Shown here piece after piece: positions 27,328 to 37,473 of a stretch of 64,000 nt of DNA (within the stretch, counting starts at the first letter, position 1; the number at the start of each line of letters is the position of its first letter). The position numbers and the translations under genes were made by a program. The DNA lies in assembly GCF_003260195.1 (NCBI RefSeq), contig NZ_QEIH01000001.1:496001-560000 (forward strand), given 5' to 3'. Origin of the DNA: Lutibacter citreus (GTDB lineage: Bacteria; Bacteroidota; Bacteroidia; Flavobacteriales; Flavobacteriaceae). Below the pieces are notes generated by a model, which saw nothing but the letters and a program-made list of their open reading frames with translations, ran no database searches and was not told the origin of the DNA.

Positions 27328-29760
27328 ATGAATTTAAGATTTTTTCTGGTTGTCTTATTTTTAAGTTTTTCGATTAAGATTTATACTCAAAATTTTAGAA
27401 TAATAACTTCTGATATAAATATGAGGAGTGGTCCAGGAATATCCTATAAACCTTTAAAAGTAATTCAAAAAAAAGATACTGTTGAATTGTTAGAAACAAT
27501 AAATTCTAATTGGGTTAAAATTAAGCATAGGGAGCTAGTTGGTTTTACATCAAGCCAATATTTTAAGGAATTTGAAGAAAAAACAGACCTAATTAAGGAT
27601 GATAATAAACAAAATTTAAATGATGATAATTCCTTTTATCAAGTACTGTTGGGGTTTTGTTTTGTTCTTGGAATTATATATTTTGTATCGAAATCTGGAA
27701 AGAAACATAGAGATAGGTATATTGCATCAACTCTCGCTCTTTTCTTAGGAATATTTGGGTTTCAAAAATTCTACTTAGGGCAAAAAAAAGGAGGTATAAT
27801 TTCTTTACTATTTTGTTGGACTCCTTTTCCTTTCTTAATTGGATTAATTGATTTTTTTAAATTAGTGATAATGAAAAAGAAGGATTTTAATAACAAATAC
27901 AACAATACAACTCTTAAAAATGATAGCATAATTAATTATAAAAGTTTCCAAGATGAAAAAGAAGAATTAGAAAAAAATAAAACCATTCATTATAATGTAG
28001 ATAATACAATTATTGATGTTAATTCAGAAATTCTAGATCTAAGTATAGAAAAAGACACGGCTATTGAAGTACCTTATTGGAGCCATACTTATGTTTATTC
28101 TTACAATGAAATAAACAATGCTAATCAACAGCAGAAGAACTTTTACAAGTATTTTAGAAAATTATTTTTAAAGGGAGAATTTGTAAACATTCAAGGATTT
28201 ACAAACTATGCATTCATTTTATATTTTGATTTACTTAATGACTATGAGGACAATAAAGATATTAAACTTCTTGAGGAACGGTTTAAATTTTTAGGAGAAA
28301 TATGTCCTAAAACAAAGAGCTATAGTTTAATGTCTTTAAAGGACTTATTAAAGAATAGAAATGATTCTTATTCAATAACAAAACTTCAAAATTTACAGAA
28401 TTCTAGTTATCAATATGAGTATGGATATTCTGATTATGATCCAGATGAATATAAGTTAGGTAAAAAGTATAAAGATGAACTAGGGCTCAGTAAACAGGAA
28501 GTTGCTTGGTTGAATAAATTTCGGAAGCAATCAAATGGTTTTACTAATATTAAAGGTTGTCTTATTGCTGTAATAAAGCAGTATATTTTTATTTTAAAGG
28601 AATCGAATAAGCATTTAAATGCAAAGGATAGTTCAATTACAAAAGAAGTTAATTATTTTAAAGAGAAAATCACTAAGTTTTATAAAACTAGAAATAACTC
28701 TGAACAAGTTTACTATGATATATCTTATTCTAACCAAAGGATTGAATCTGATACCTATCTCACAATATTTAGGCGAGTAGAAAACTCTGTTCGTAAAAAC
28801 TTTGGACACAAAAAGAGTCTTTCTGAAGATTTCCTGTTCTATGATAATAATATAAATCAAGAAATTGAAAAAAGAATTGGAGATATTATTAAAGAATTAA
28901 TTAAAGAATTTAAAAGTCAAATTGAAGAACCTGACATTTTAACACAGGTTGAATTAAATGGACAGAATGTAAATAGGTGGAAAATAGAATTCGCAGATTT
29001 AAAAAATTCTTTTCAAATAGAAAAAAAGGATATTTTTATTAAAGGAATATCTGATCTTGAGGAAGCTAATAAAAAATGTTCAAATATTGAAAATATTTTT
29101 TATGAGGCATCTAAGTTTATTTCAAAACATGATGATGTTCAAGCTTTAAAATATTATGCAACATATATTTACTATGATTTGAATTCTAAAAAGTTTAATA
29201 ACAAACAACTGATGAATTCAGTTAAAAAATCATTATTTAAAACTGAAGAGCAATTAACTGAATTTACAGTAATAATAGAGGAATTAATTAGAACAAGGAA
29301 TATTGAAAGTGCATTGGAAAGTATTTCAAAAATCTATATTCCTAAAAGAAAGAAAATTCTTCTAAATAAAACTGAAATTAAAGAGGTTGAGCATAAACAT
29401 AGTGGGACTGTTGAATTATTAAATGAGTATCTTAATGAAGACGATGGAGTTGAAAGTAAAGAAAATAAAGAAGTTGAATTAGCATTCATTTCTTCTTCAA
29501 AAAAAAGCTCGATTTTTAAACCTGAGTTACGCATAAATGATATTCAAGAAAAGTTACTTTTAAAAATAGCAAATAACTTGTTTTTAATTCATCAAGATGA
29601 AGTAGATAAATTCGCATTAGAGAATGGGTTATTTAAGAACCAGCTTGTAGATAGTATAAATGAAATATGTGAAGATTATCTTGAAGGGGAAGTATTAATA
29701 GAGGAAGATGAAGAAAATTATATTATTGAAGAATCATATTATAAAGAAATAGTATTATAA
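27328..29760 (+). CDS. sngA: Shango SngA, TerB-domain protein with SH3b and TM2 modules
   Basis: 810 residues from the ATG at 27328; the frame is open from a TTG at 27253, but the later start yields a proper signal peptide (residues 1-21). Then come a bacterial SH3 domain (about 24-82, MRSGPGISYKPLKVI), a membrane helix (about 103-120), a TM2 domain (about 130-186, GIFGFQKFYLGQKKGG), a TerB-N region (about 225-400, starting VPYWSHTYVYSY) and a TerB-C domain at the end. Shango needs TerB, ATPase and helicase genes, and the other two follow directly. The predicted topology puts SH3b outside and TerB inside the membrane. Confidence 0.82.
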   Translation: MNLRFFLVVLFLSFSIKIYTQNFRIITSDINMRSGPGISYKPLKVIQKKDTVELLETINSNWVKIKHRELVGFTSSQYFKEFEEKTDLIKDDNKQNLNDDNSFYQVLLGFCFVLGIIYFVSKSGKKHRDRYIASTLALFLGIFGFQKFYLGQKKGGIISLLFCWTPFPFLIGLIDFFKLVIMKKKDFNNKYNNTTLKNDSIINYKSFQDEKEELEKNKTIHYNVDNTIIDVNSEILDLSIEKDTAIEVPYWSHTYVYSYNEINNANQQQKNFYKYFRKLFLKGEFVNIQGFTNYAFILYFDLLNDYEDNKDIKLLEERFKFLGEICPKTKSYSLMSLKDLLKNRNDSYSITKLQNLQNSSYQYEYGYSDYDPDEYKLGKKYKDELGLSKQEVAWLNKFRKQSNGFTNIKGCLIAVIKQYIFILKESNKHLNAKDSSITKEVNYFKEKITKFYKTRNNSEQVYYDISYSNQRIESDTYLTIFRRVENSVRKNFGHKKSLSEDFLFYDNNINQEIEKRIGDIIKELIKEFKSQIEEPDILTQVELNGQNVNRWKIEFADLKNSFQIEKKDIFIKGISDLEEANKKCSNIENIFYEASKFISKHDDVQALKYYATYIYYDLNSKKFNNKQLMNSVKKSLFKTEEQLTEFTVIIEELIRTRNIESALESISKIYIPKRKKILLNKTEIKEVEHKHSGTVELLNEYLNEDDGVESKENKEVELAFISSSKKSSIFKPELRINDIQEKLLLKIANNLFLIHQDEVDKFALENGLFKNQLVDSINEICEDYLEGEVLIEEDEENYIIEESYYKEIVL

Positions 29761-29772
29761 GTAATAAAAGAT

Positions 29773-31086
29773 ATGGCATTAAAAATTAAATCAAAAGAAG
29801 CAACAGCAATAATAAATTCACTTTCGGGAGGTGTAGTTCCTAGGATTGGAGTTCAGTATATTACAGTTGGTAGGCAGCTAGAAATTGAAGCTTTCACTTC
29901 AGCATTAGATGATGTGAAAAATGGTCATAGCATGGTGAAATTTTGGATTGGAGATTTTGGGTCAGGAAAATCTTTTATGCTTCATTTATTAAATATCGTT
30001 GCAACAAAACAAAAATTTGTTGTAGCCAATGCTGATTTTACACCGGATAACAGACTTTATTCTAATGATGGTAAAGCTGTGGCTCTATATAGTGCAATAA
30101 TGGATAATATAGCAATTCAAACAAAGCCAGAAGGTGGAGCTTTACCTACTTTATTGGATAAATGGATTGAACAAGTTGTTTCTAAAACGGCGCAGCTTAA
30201 CAACATTCCTATTACTAAAATTAGGGATGAATGCTATTTTAATCTTATTCAAGAAAATATTATGCAGACAGTTAATGAAGTCACGGAAACAGGAGGTTTT
30301 GATTTCGGAGTTGTTGTAATAAAATATTATGAAGGTTATATTAAGAATGATGACTATTTAAGAAGAAGTGCCTTAAAATGGTTGAAAGGGGAATATCGGA
30401 CAAAAACAGAAGCTCGTCAAGATTTAGGAGTTCGAGAAATTATAAATGACTTGAATTATTATGATATGCTCAAAAATTTCAGCCGTTTATTCGTAAGTAT
30501 GGGATATAGTGGCTTTATGATTAATCTTGACGAGGCAGTTAATTTATATAAGATTTCTACTTCAGCAACAAGAGCAAAAAATTACGAAAAGATTCTAACC
30601 ATATTCAATGATTGTTTTCAAGGAAAAGTAGCAAACTTGTTTATAAATTTTGCAGGAACTAAAGAGTTTCTTGAAAATGAGAGGAGAGGTTTGTTCAGTT
30701 ATGATGCATTAAAGACAAGATTAGAGTCAAATAAATTTGAAACTGCAAAGCATCGTGATTTTGCTCAGCCAGTTATTAAGCTAGCTCCGTTGGACCATAA
30801 TGAGATATTTGTACTTCTTAAGAAATTAAAGGAAATTTTTGATTTAAATTTTGGAATTGAACTGAATATTTCAGAACATGATATCCAATTGTTTATGGAA
30901 GAAATATTTAATAAACCGGGGGCTGATGAGTTTCTAACTCCTCGTGAGGTTATAAGGGACTTCTTAAATATCTTGAGTATTTTGAGGCAAAACCCTAAGG
31001 CTGATAAATCGAGTTTGATTTTAGATATAGAGATTACGGATGAAAGACCTGATGAAAAAAACCTTGATTCAATTGAAGAATTGTAA
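29773..31086 (+). CDS. sngB: Shango SngB, BrxD-like ATPase (DUF2791)
   Basis: 437 residues. Walker A GDFGSGKS is at residues 60-67 and the Walker B region is GFMINLDEAVNLYK (about 250-263). The family is the ATP-binding protein DUF2791, shared with BREX BrxD and with Shango. It starts 12 bases after sngA, and its stop codon shares a base with the sngC start (TAATG). No BREX genes (PglZ, BrxC, PglX) are near, so the Shango assignment is preferred. Confidence 0.87.
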   Translation: MALKIKSKEATAIINSLSGGVVPRIGVQYITVGRQLEIEAFTSALDDVKNGHSMVKFWIGDFGSGKSFMLHLLNIVATKQKFVVANADFTPDNRLYSNDGKAVALYSAIMDNIAIQTKPEGGALPTLLDKWIEQVVSKTAQLNNIPITKIRDECYFNLIQENIMQTVNEVTETGGFDFGVVVIKYYEGYIKNDDYLRRSALKWLKGEYRTKTEARQDLGVREIINDLNYYDMLKNFSRLFVSMGYSGFMINLDEAVNLYKISTSATRAKNYEKILTIFNDCFQGKVANLFINFAGTKEFLENERRGLFSYDALKTRLESNKFETAKHRDFAQPVIKLAPLDHNEIFVLLKKLKEIFDLNFGIELNISEHDIQLFMEEIFNKPGADEFLTPREVIRDFLNILSILRQNPKADKSSLILDIEITDERPDEKNLDSIEEL

Positions 31087-33218
31087 TGTCATATAAGTTA
31101 TTATCAGAACCAGTTCGAAAATATATACGTGATAAACGTTGGGAATCATTGCGCCCTATTCAGGCTGCTGCAATATCAAAAATATTAACTACGGATAATA
31201 ATTATATTTTAGCATCAAGGACTGCATCTGGAAAAACTGAAGCGGCATTTTTACCTATACTTTCAAAAACAGACTTTAACCAAAAGGGAGTGCAAGTATT
31301 GTACATATCACCCTTGATTGCATTAATTAATGACCAGTTTTTTAGGATTGAAGATTTATGTAAGGATTTAGAAATTAAAGTAACAAAATGGCATGGGGAA
31401 GCCAATAGGTCTTTAAAAACGAACTTAATTAAAAATCCGAATGGAATAGTTTTAATTACACCTGAATCATTGGAGGCCATGTTCGTAAATGCTCCATATA
31501 ATGTTTCTTTGTTATTTGGGAATTTGAAATATATTGTAATCGATGAAATACACTCTTTTTTAGGTGTTGATAGAGGTATTCAATTAATGTCTTTACTTTC
31601 TAGAATTCAACAATTAAATAAGTACAAAATTACAACTATAGGTTTATCTGCTACAATTGGCAATGACAATTATGTTGAAGCTAAAAAAATAACAGGTGAT
31701 GTAACTAATACTAAAGTGTTATTAGATAGAACAAAGAAAGAAACAGATGCAAAGTTTAAATATTTTAAAAATAGTTCTGCTGAGCTTTCTCTAGATTTAT
31801 TAAAAGATTTATATCGTGAAACAAGTGAGAGCAAGGTTCTTGTATTTCCTAATAGTCGTGGAAGAACTGAAGAAATCGCTGTGAAGTTGAGAAAAATTTC
31901 TAATCTTGTTGGAGGTCACAAGAATTATTATTCACACCATTCCTCTGTTGATAAGGAAATTAGGGAAAGTATTGAGTATTTCGCAAAGAATAATGAAAGA
32001 TTTAATTTTTGCATTTCTTGTACTTCTACTTTAGAGCTTGGTATTGATATTGGTACCGTTGATAAAATTGTTCAAATAGACTCTACTCACTCTGTTGCCT
32101 CACTTGTTCAAAGAATGGGCAGAAGTGGACGTAAAGATGGAGAAAAAAGTATAATTAATTTATATGCGACAAATGAATGGAGCCTATTGCAAACATTAGC
32201 CTGTTGGCAATTGTATAAAGAAGAATTTTTAGAACCTATTAAATCAGCTAATAAACCTTACGATATTTTACTTCATCAATTACTTTCAATAGTTAAACAA
32301 TTGTCTGGTTGTAAAAGGATTGATTTAGTAAATCGTTTAAAAATGAATATTGCCTTTGAGATGGTGCCAGAAATTGAATTAAATTCAATTATAGATGAAG
32401 CAATTGTGTTGGATTATCTTGAAGTGATTCAACATGATATAATTTTAGGAATTGAAGGAGAAAACATCGTAAATTCTAGAGAGTTTTATAGTGTGTTTAT
32501 ATCGGAACCAACATTTAAAGTAATGCATTCAGGTAGGAAAATTGGAGACATTCCTTTTTCTCCACAAATTAAAATAGATGAAAATATATTACTTGCAGCA
32601 AAAATATGGAAAATTAGAGATGTTGATTTCAAAGGTTCAAAAATTGAAGTGATATCAGCATTTGATGGTAAAAAACCTATGTTTTTTGGTGGTGGAGGAA
32701 ATATTCATGAAAAAGTAAGAGAACAAATGCTACGTATATTAAAAACGGATGAATCTTATGATGAATTAAACTTAGAAAGTCAATCTATATTAAGAGAATT
32801 AAGGAATGACTTTAGAGGATTCGAAATACAGTATTATAATCATGACCGTCCTGTAGTAATTAAGGAGAATAAAATTATTATTTATTCATTTACTGGAACT
32901 AAAATAAATAAGAGTTTAAGCTTCTTAATAAACTTAACAGGGACAAAAGTATCACTTGATGACCATAGCAGCTGTTTCGAATTGGAAATGAGTTATAATA
33001 GTTTTAAAGGACTAATTACCCTAATTAATGAAGTGTATGAAAAAATAGATTCACATCTTAGTTTAGAACTTGAGAAAAATGAATCTTTATTGGGTTTTTC
33101 TAAATGGGGTTCATATTTACCAATGAAATATAAATGTGAGATTGTAAAAGAGAGATATTTCGATTTTGAATCAGCAATTTCTTTTATTAATAACTTAAAT
33201 CCAATTGTAGTTGATTAG
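31086..33218 (+). CDS. sngC: Shango SngC, DEAD/DEAH-box helicase (Lhr-like)
   Basis: 710 residues with two RecA domains. Motif I SRTASGKT is at residues 44-51, motif II DEIH at 153-156, motif III LSATIG follows near 187, and motif VI is QRMGRSGR near 345. The C-terminal half resembles the Lhr/BrxHI-type helicases. It is the third Shango gene, in the order TerB-ATPase-helicase described for the system, and it probably remodels invading DNA. It converges on the DUF2779 gene, with 95 bases between the stops. Confidence 0.9.
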   Translation: MSYKLLSEPVRKYIRDKRWESLRPIQAAAISKILTTDNNYILASRTASGKTEAAFLPILSKTDFNQKGVQVLYISPLIALINDQFFRIEDLCKDLEIKVTKWHGEANRSLKTNLIKNPNGIVLITPESLEAMFVNAPYNVSLLFGNLKYIVIDEIHSFLGVDRGIQLMSLLSRIQQLNKYKITTIGLSATIGNDNYVEAKKITGDVTNTKVLLDRTKKETDAKFKYFKNSSAELSLDLLKDLYRETSESKVLVFPNSRGRTEEIAVKLRKISNLVGGHKNYYSHHSSVDKEIRESIEYFAKNNERFNFCISCTSTLELGIDIGTVDKIVQIDSTHSVASLVQRMGRSGRKDGEKSIINLYATNEWSLLQTLACWQLYKEEFLEPIKSANKPYDILLHQLLSIVKQLSGCKRIDLVNRLKMNIAFEMVPEIELNSIIDEAIVLDYLEVIQHDIILGIEGENIVNSREFYSVFISEPTFKVMHSGRKIGDIPFSPQIKIDENILLAAKIWKIRDVDFKGSKIEVISAFDGKKPMFFGGGGNIHEKVREQMLRILKTDESYDELNLESQSILRELRNDFRGFEIQYYNHDRPVVIKENKIIIYSFTGTKINKSLSFLINLTGTKVSLDDHSSCFELEMSYNSFKGLITLINEVYEKIDSHLSLELEKNESLLGFSKWGSYLPMKYKCEIVKERYFDFESAISFINNLNPIVVD

Positions 33219-33313
33219 CAAGCGTAAAAATATGCAACTTAATAAATTGTATATTCCGGACTAAACTAGCTCCACAGAGAGCATTTGACACTATCCCATA
33301 AAGGATATAAGTC

Positions 33314-35272
33314 TTAAAAAATTTCCTTAAAATGCTCAAATATCATTACCATTGCTAGTGTGTCTAATTCACAATATTTAAGTAACGCAGAGGATAATTC
33401 ATCTATTTCTGATTGTGTCATATCTGTATATTGTAGTTTGCCATAGGCCGTTAAAGCAGCACCTCCATTGTCTATATCTTCAATTTCAGATAAAGTATTT
33501 TCTAATTGTTCTTCGGACCAACCTTCAAAAACAGATGGTAACATTTTATATGGACTATTTACTATTTCATTTTCAACCTCTAGCCAAATATGATTTTCTG
33601 AAAAGTTTTTACTTGTAATTTTTATATCTTTTATTGGTTTAGAATATTTTTCTTGTAAAAATTTGCTAGAATTTAGTGAAGCTGGTAAAACTTCTTTGAT
33701 AGAATTAGATCCTTTTGTTAATGGATTGTAATAAAAGTTTTTTTCTATTTCCCACAAATCTATCATATCTCGTTCTCCTTTCCATTTTATGGTACTTTCT
33801 TTTTTTGAATGAGAAATATGCTGAATAAAATCTATCAATTCTTGTTTATCAGCTTCATTAGAAGCTAATAATTGAACATAAATTGCATTTAAAATTGTAT
33901 TTTCATGATTAGAATATCTAAGTATTGAACCATTATCATTTTCTAAAGCTTTTTTTAAAGCTCTAATAAACTCAAAATTCGGAAAGAACCCTGCTTTGTT
34001 ATTTATGTATTCATTAGCGTGCTCAATCTTTCCGTCTTTGTGATAGATATGATGTGAGAATTGGAAAGCAACTTGCTCATAAGGTTTCAATCCTTTGCTA
34101 AAAGGCAGAGCAACTGTACTTGTCTCAAAATCTATAAAATGTAAAGGATAGTTCCAGCTTTCTATTTCTTTTTTCAACCCTTCTTTATCTACAAAAAGGG
34201 ACTTATCTTTTTCAATAGCCTTTTCTATTTGTAGAATTTGTCTATTTGATGTTGTTAATTTATTAGCATCTAACTTTAAATCTATTATTTCTTCGGTAAG
34301 TTGATCCTTAAAAAAAAGACCTTGTTCAAATATTTTATTTCCTTTTCTAAAATTATAAATATCAAAAATATTTTCTTTATTAAAATCGGCTTTTGTCCAC
34401 TTGTGTTGCTTTATAAAACATTCTTTGAACCCTGATTTTAAACCATTTTTATCATCTTCAGGAGTACATTTAAATTCGCAAGCTTTACAAGTAGCATAAC
34501 TTGTTGGCCAATTGGCATAATTATCTTTTAAATAATTGTTTTTTAAAAAAGTAATTGATTCTAAAAAGCCTAAATTATCATGATATTTATGTTTATCAGC
34601 TTCTATATCTGCCACTATTTGTGAAATATTTTTTCTTCCTAAAACAGGATTTCCTGTTTCTGCTAAGGTGTTTACTTTTTTTGTTATCCCTGTTCTGTTT
34701 CCTTCTTTGTTACTAATTCTAAATAATTGATTTAACCCATCTATACTAGCTTTTTTAGTTTTATCAGCCATCATTAAATAAGATTGTATATTCCAAGTAG
34801 GAAAACATAGTTGAATGACGTGTTTTTGAAAAGCGATATCGAATAAATAAGGTTTCCAACTAGAAACCATACTACCTCTTTTACCTATAAATAGATAATC
34901 ATCATCTGGTGTGAAAGATTTAGATTTTACTTCAATAAGCTCAATGCTATTTCCTTTTTTCACTAAGACATCTACTCTTATAAATAACCCATCAACAAGA
35001 AAAGCAGGCTCATATATTATTACATTTTCTTGCGTTAATAATGTTTGTGTTTGTTGCCAGAGTTGTTCGTATTCTCCGTCCTTCCCTTCAATAAGTACAC
35101 CGTTAGGATAGTGCATACGTGCTAACTCCTCTACTTGAAAACCACCTTGTGCTAATGCTTGTAAAAAAGGATCTTCTTGCTTTTTATTTGCATATTCTTT
35201 TTTACGAGTATAGTACAATTTATTAGGACACTCAAGTCCTAGTTTAAAGCGCGATTTAGTTAGTAGTTTCAT
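33314..35272 (-). CDS. DUF2779 protein: Cas4-like nuclease plus DEDD-type exonuclease domain
   Basis: 652 residues. The N-terminal third resembles Cas4/PD-(D/E)XK nucleases: FKLGLECPNKLYYTRK at the start, then VDVLVKKGNSIELIEVKSKSF (D...E-x-K, about 85-105), with four cysteines in CKACEFKC and GFKECF that could hold an Fe-S cluster or zinc. The C-terminal DUF2779 domain opens with LHFIDFETSTVALPF (DxE of an RNase H-like/DEDD exonuclease). It is 31 bases downstream of the dCTP deaminase gene, probably one operon. Its part in defence is inferred. Confidence 0.75.
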   Translation of the reverse strand: MKLLTKSRFKLGLECPNKLYYTRKKEYANKKQEDPFLQALAQGGFQVEELARMHYPNGVLIEGKDGEYEQLWQQTQTLLTQENVIIYEPAFLVDGLFIRVDVLVKKGNSIELIEVKSKSFTPDDDYLFIGKRGSMVSSWKPYLFDIAFQKHVIQLCFPTWNIQSYLMMADKTKKASIDGLNQLFRISNKEGNRTGITKKVNTLAETGNPVLGRKNISQIVADIEADKHKYHDNLGFLESITFLKNNYLKDNYANWPTSYATCKACEFKCTPEDDKNGLKSGFKECFIKQHKWTKADFNKENIFDIYNFRKGNKIFEQGLFFKDQLTEEIIDLKLDANKLTTSNRQILQIEKAIEKDKSLFVDKEGLKKEIESWNYPLHFIDFETSTVALPFSKGLKPYEQVAFQFSHHIYHKDGKIEHANEYINNKAGFFPNFEFIRALKKALENDNGSILRYSNHENTILNAIYVQLLASNEADKQELIDFIQHISHSKKESTIKWKGERDMIDLWEIEKNFYYNPLTKGSNSIKEVLPASLNSSKFLQEKYSKPIKDIKITSKNFSENHIWLEVENEIVNSPYKMLPSVFEGWSEEQLENTLSEIEDIDNGGAALTAYGKLQYTDMTQSEIDELSSALLKYCELDTLAMVMIFEHFKEIF

Positions 35273-35303
35273 AGAGGTATAACTTTGTTAATTTAAAAAA
35301 TAA

Positions 35304-37316
35304 TTATTTATTGAGTTCTGGCTCTGATTCTTTTTTAGGTTTAGGTGTTGGTTGAATTCCCGATCTTAAAATAGTTTCATCTTTTATAGTCATAAAAGGT
35401 TCATATAGTTTTTGATAGCCTCTACCAATAACACCTTGAAATTGATATACATTAGGATTAGAACTGCTTTTCATTCCTCCTTGAAGAATGTGTTGTTGAG
35501 ATATTCCAGGATATAAATCAATATAGAAAATGTTTTTTATTCCTAATTGAAAGGCTTTTTTAGAACACAACTCACAAGGAGAAGCTGTTGTAAATAAATT
35601 TCCATTATATAAACCTTGACCACCATTTTTAGCAATTTGTAACATGGCATTTTCTTCTGCGTGTAAAGATCTTGTATGTACCTGGTTATTTACGCCTTCG
35701 TAATTATTGTGAAAAGTTTTAAAACAATAAGCACAGGGTCTTCCTTCTAGGTTTTTATTTAAATTAGTAGAAAACTTAACAAAATCAGATTTTATTTTTT
35801 TATTAAAACTTTCACCATCATCATACGTGTAATCTGTGTTACCTAATTCAAATTGTGTAAAATCTTTTTCTTTATTGTTAATTAGATCTCTTAAATCTCT
35901 ATTTGCACAAGGTGCTTGTCCTTGTGGTACATCATTCCATCCAATGCCCTTAACAGAGAAACTAGAATCGGTTACAACCGCACCAACTTGTCTTGAAATA
36001 CAACCAGAATTTAACTTTGTGGTATGTGCAATTTGCATAATACGTTCAATATAAGTAGGTGTAATTAAACCAGGCTGTTGTATAAGTGCAATAAGCTTTA
36101 ATATTTGTAAAGAATGAGGTTGATAAACATAAAATTCATTTGTTTTTTCTAATTCCTTATCTTTTATTTTATCTGCTGCAGAAGAATATGTTTTTAGTAT
36201 AGTTTTGTTATCTTCTACTCTATTTAAATACATGTGGTAATCTGCTTTTTGAACACAGTTTTCGACATCGAAGCTATCAAAAATCCCTTTTTTAAACTCT
36301 TTAACTTTGTATTCAGTTTCATCTAAATCTGAAATTAGTTTTAAATTTTCTTCTTTATCTGTTTTAAAAGTGAGATTGTCATATTTTTCTTTAATTCTAT
36401 TTTTTCTTTCAGCTTCATTACAGTTTGAGGCAATCATGTAAAAACCAGAATACTTTTCTTTAAAGTACATTAATTCATAAGAATTTTTTAACCTATCAAT
36501 AATTACATGAGCTACTTTATCCTTATTCACACCTAGTGATGCTTTTCTATGAATTTTAATTAGTTGGTTAATTGCATTCGCAATAATATAAATATGATTT
36601 AATCCTAAATTTTCAGAATCTTCTTTTATTACTTCTATTTCTAAAGTCCCAAACCTTCTTAAACAATAAGCACTTACATGCATTAGTTTGTGTCTTAAAA
36701 ATGGACTGTAAGCATCTAGTTGTTTGTAAAATAAATTTGCAAATTGTTTATAGTTTTCATTGAAGAAGAAATTATCTTCTGTTTTATCTAAGAAATCTAA
36801 AAGAGTATCTTTTTCAAAGGTTATGTTTAGTTTAGTTAATGGTTCTTCTAAGGCATCTTTAAAATCTGTTTTTAAAAATGTATCACTTCCTTTTGCAAGA
36901 TCAACTGTTCCTCCAAATCTAGGTGTTATAAACTTATCTTTTTCGGGATAATCATCTTTATAGTTTCCTAATCTACATATCCAACTAGAAATGTTATTTG
37001 CAAATTTTTGTGAATTTTCATCATAATTGTGATGTAACATAAATAAGAGCAAAACATTCCTATAATCTAAAACATCAAATTTCACCCAATTACCTTCGTA
37101 TTTAAAAAAGTCATTTATTCTACGAATTTTACTAGATTCACCATCACTTATATCTTTGTATATTTCTTGAAAATTCGTGAAAAAATCTATCTGTTCTTTA
37201 TCTAACTTTTCTTGACTTAAAAGTTTTGTTATTTCACTTGAACCAGACTGCATTTTTCCTGTTAAACCTAATAAAATGAAATTTTTTCTTAGTTTGTAAA
37301 AATTATTTAAACTCAT
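35304..37316 (-). CDS. dCTP deaminase anti-phage protein (AvcD-like)
   Basis: 670 residues. An N-terminal P-loop (GLTGKMQSGSS, residues 17-27) belongs to a kinase-like domain. The C-terminal deoxycytidylate deaminase domain has SGCISRQVGAVVTD, the zinc/catalytic HAEEN (His552, Glu554) and PCELC (Cys581, Cys584). This two-domain architecture is that of anti-phage dCTP deaminases (AvcD), which drain dCTP when phage shuts off host transcription. In AvcID the deaminase is held by a small RNA, AvcI; none has been identified here, but the 200 bases upstream could be checked. At 670 residues it is on the long side. Confidence 0.88.
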   Translation of the reverse strand: MSLNNFYKLRKNFILLGLTGKMQSGSSEITKLLSQEKLDKEQIDFFTNFQEIYKDISDGESSKIRRINDFFKYEGNWVKFDVLDYRNVLLLFMLHHNYDENSQKFANNISSWICRLGNYKDDYPEKDKFITPRFGGTVDLAKGSDTFLKTDFKDALEEPLTKLNITFEKDTLLDFLDKTEDNFFFNENYKQFANLFYKQLDAYSPFLRHKLMHVSAYCLRRFGTLEIEVIKEDSENLGLNHIYIIANAINQLIKIHRKASLGVNKDKVAHVIIDRLKNSYELMYFKEKYSGFYMIASNCNEAERKNRIKEKYDNLTFKTDKEENLKLISDLDETEYKVKEFKKGIFDSFDVENCVQKADYHMYLNRVEDNKTILKTYSSAADKIKDKELEKTNEFYVYQPHSLQILKLIALIQQPGLITPTYIERIMQIAHTTKLNSGCISRQVGAVVTDSSFSVKGIGWNDVPQGQAPCANRDLRDLINNKEKDFTQFELGNTDYTYDDGESFNKKIKSDFVKFSTNLNKNLEGRPCAYCFKTFHNNYEGVNNQVHTRSLHAEENAMLQIAKNGGQGLYNGNLFTTASPCELCSKKAFQLGIKNIFYIDLYPGISQQHILQGGMKSSSNPNVYQFQGVIGRGYQKLYEPFMTIKDETILRSGIQPTPKPKKESEPELNK

Positions 37317-37473
37317 ATTTTTCTTTAAACGCCTCTTTTAACACCGCTTGTATTAGCATTTGGGCATTGGTTTCACTTTGTTTTATTTCTTCTTCTAATT
37401 AATGTGATAATATATCTTGTATATCTATTGATGTACCACAATTAGGACATATTATTTGGGTTTGTTTTTTACC
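37303..37473 (-). pseudogene. Relic: DUF2130-like N-terminus joined to an HsdS-like C-terminus
   Basis: One minus-strand frame holds two recognisable fragments split by one TAA (37399-37401). The first reads QIICPNCGTSIDIQDILSH, the zinc-ribbon opening of DUF2130 proteins. The second reads EEEIKQSETNAQMLIQAVLK and EAF, the usual C-terminal helix of type I restriction S subunits. No start codon is available. It looks like the junction of two deleted genes, with the end overlapping the deaminase start. The match is from memory of the families, not from a search. Confidence 0.5.

Noticed and set aside
20662-33218. BREX system, because SngB resembles BrxD and SngC resembles BrxHI
   Set aside because: No PglZ, BrxC, BrxA/B or BREX-type PglX gene is present, and the TerB-ATPase-helicase order is that of Shango.
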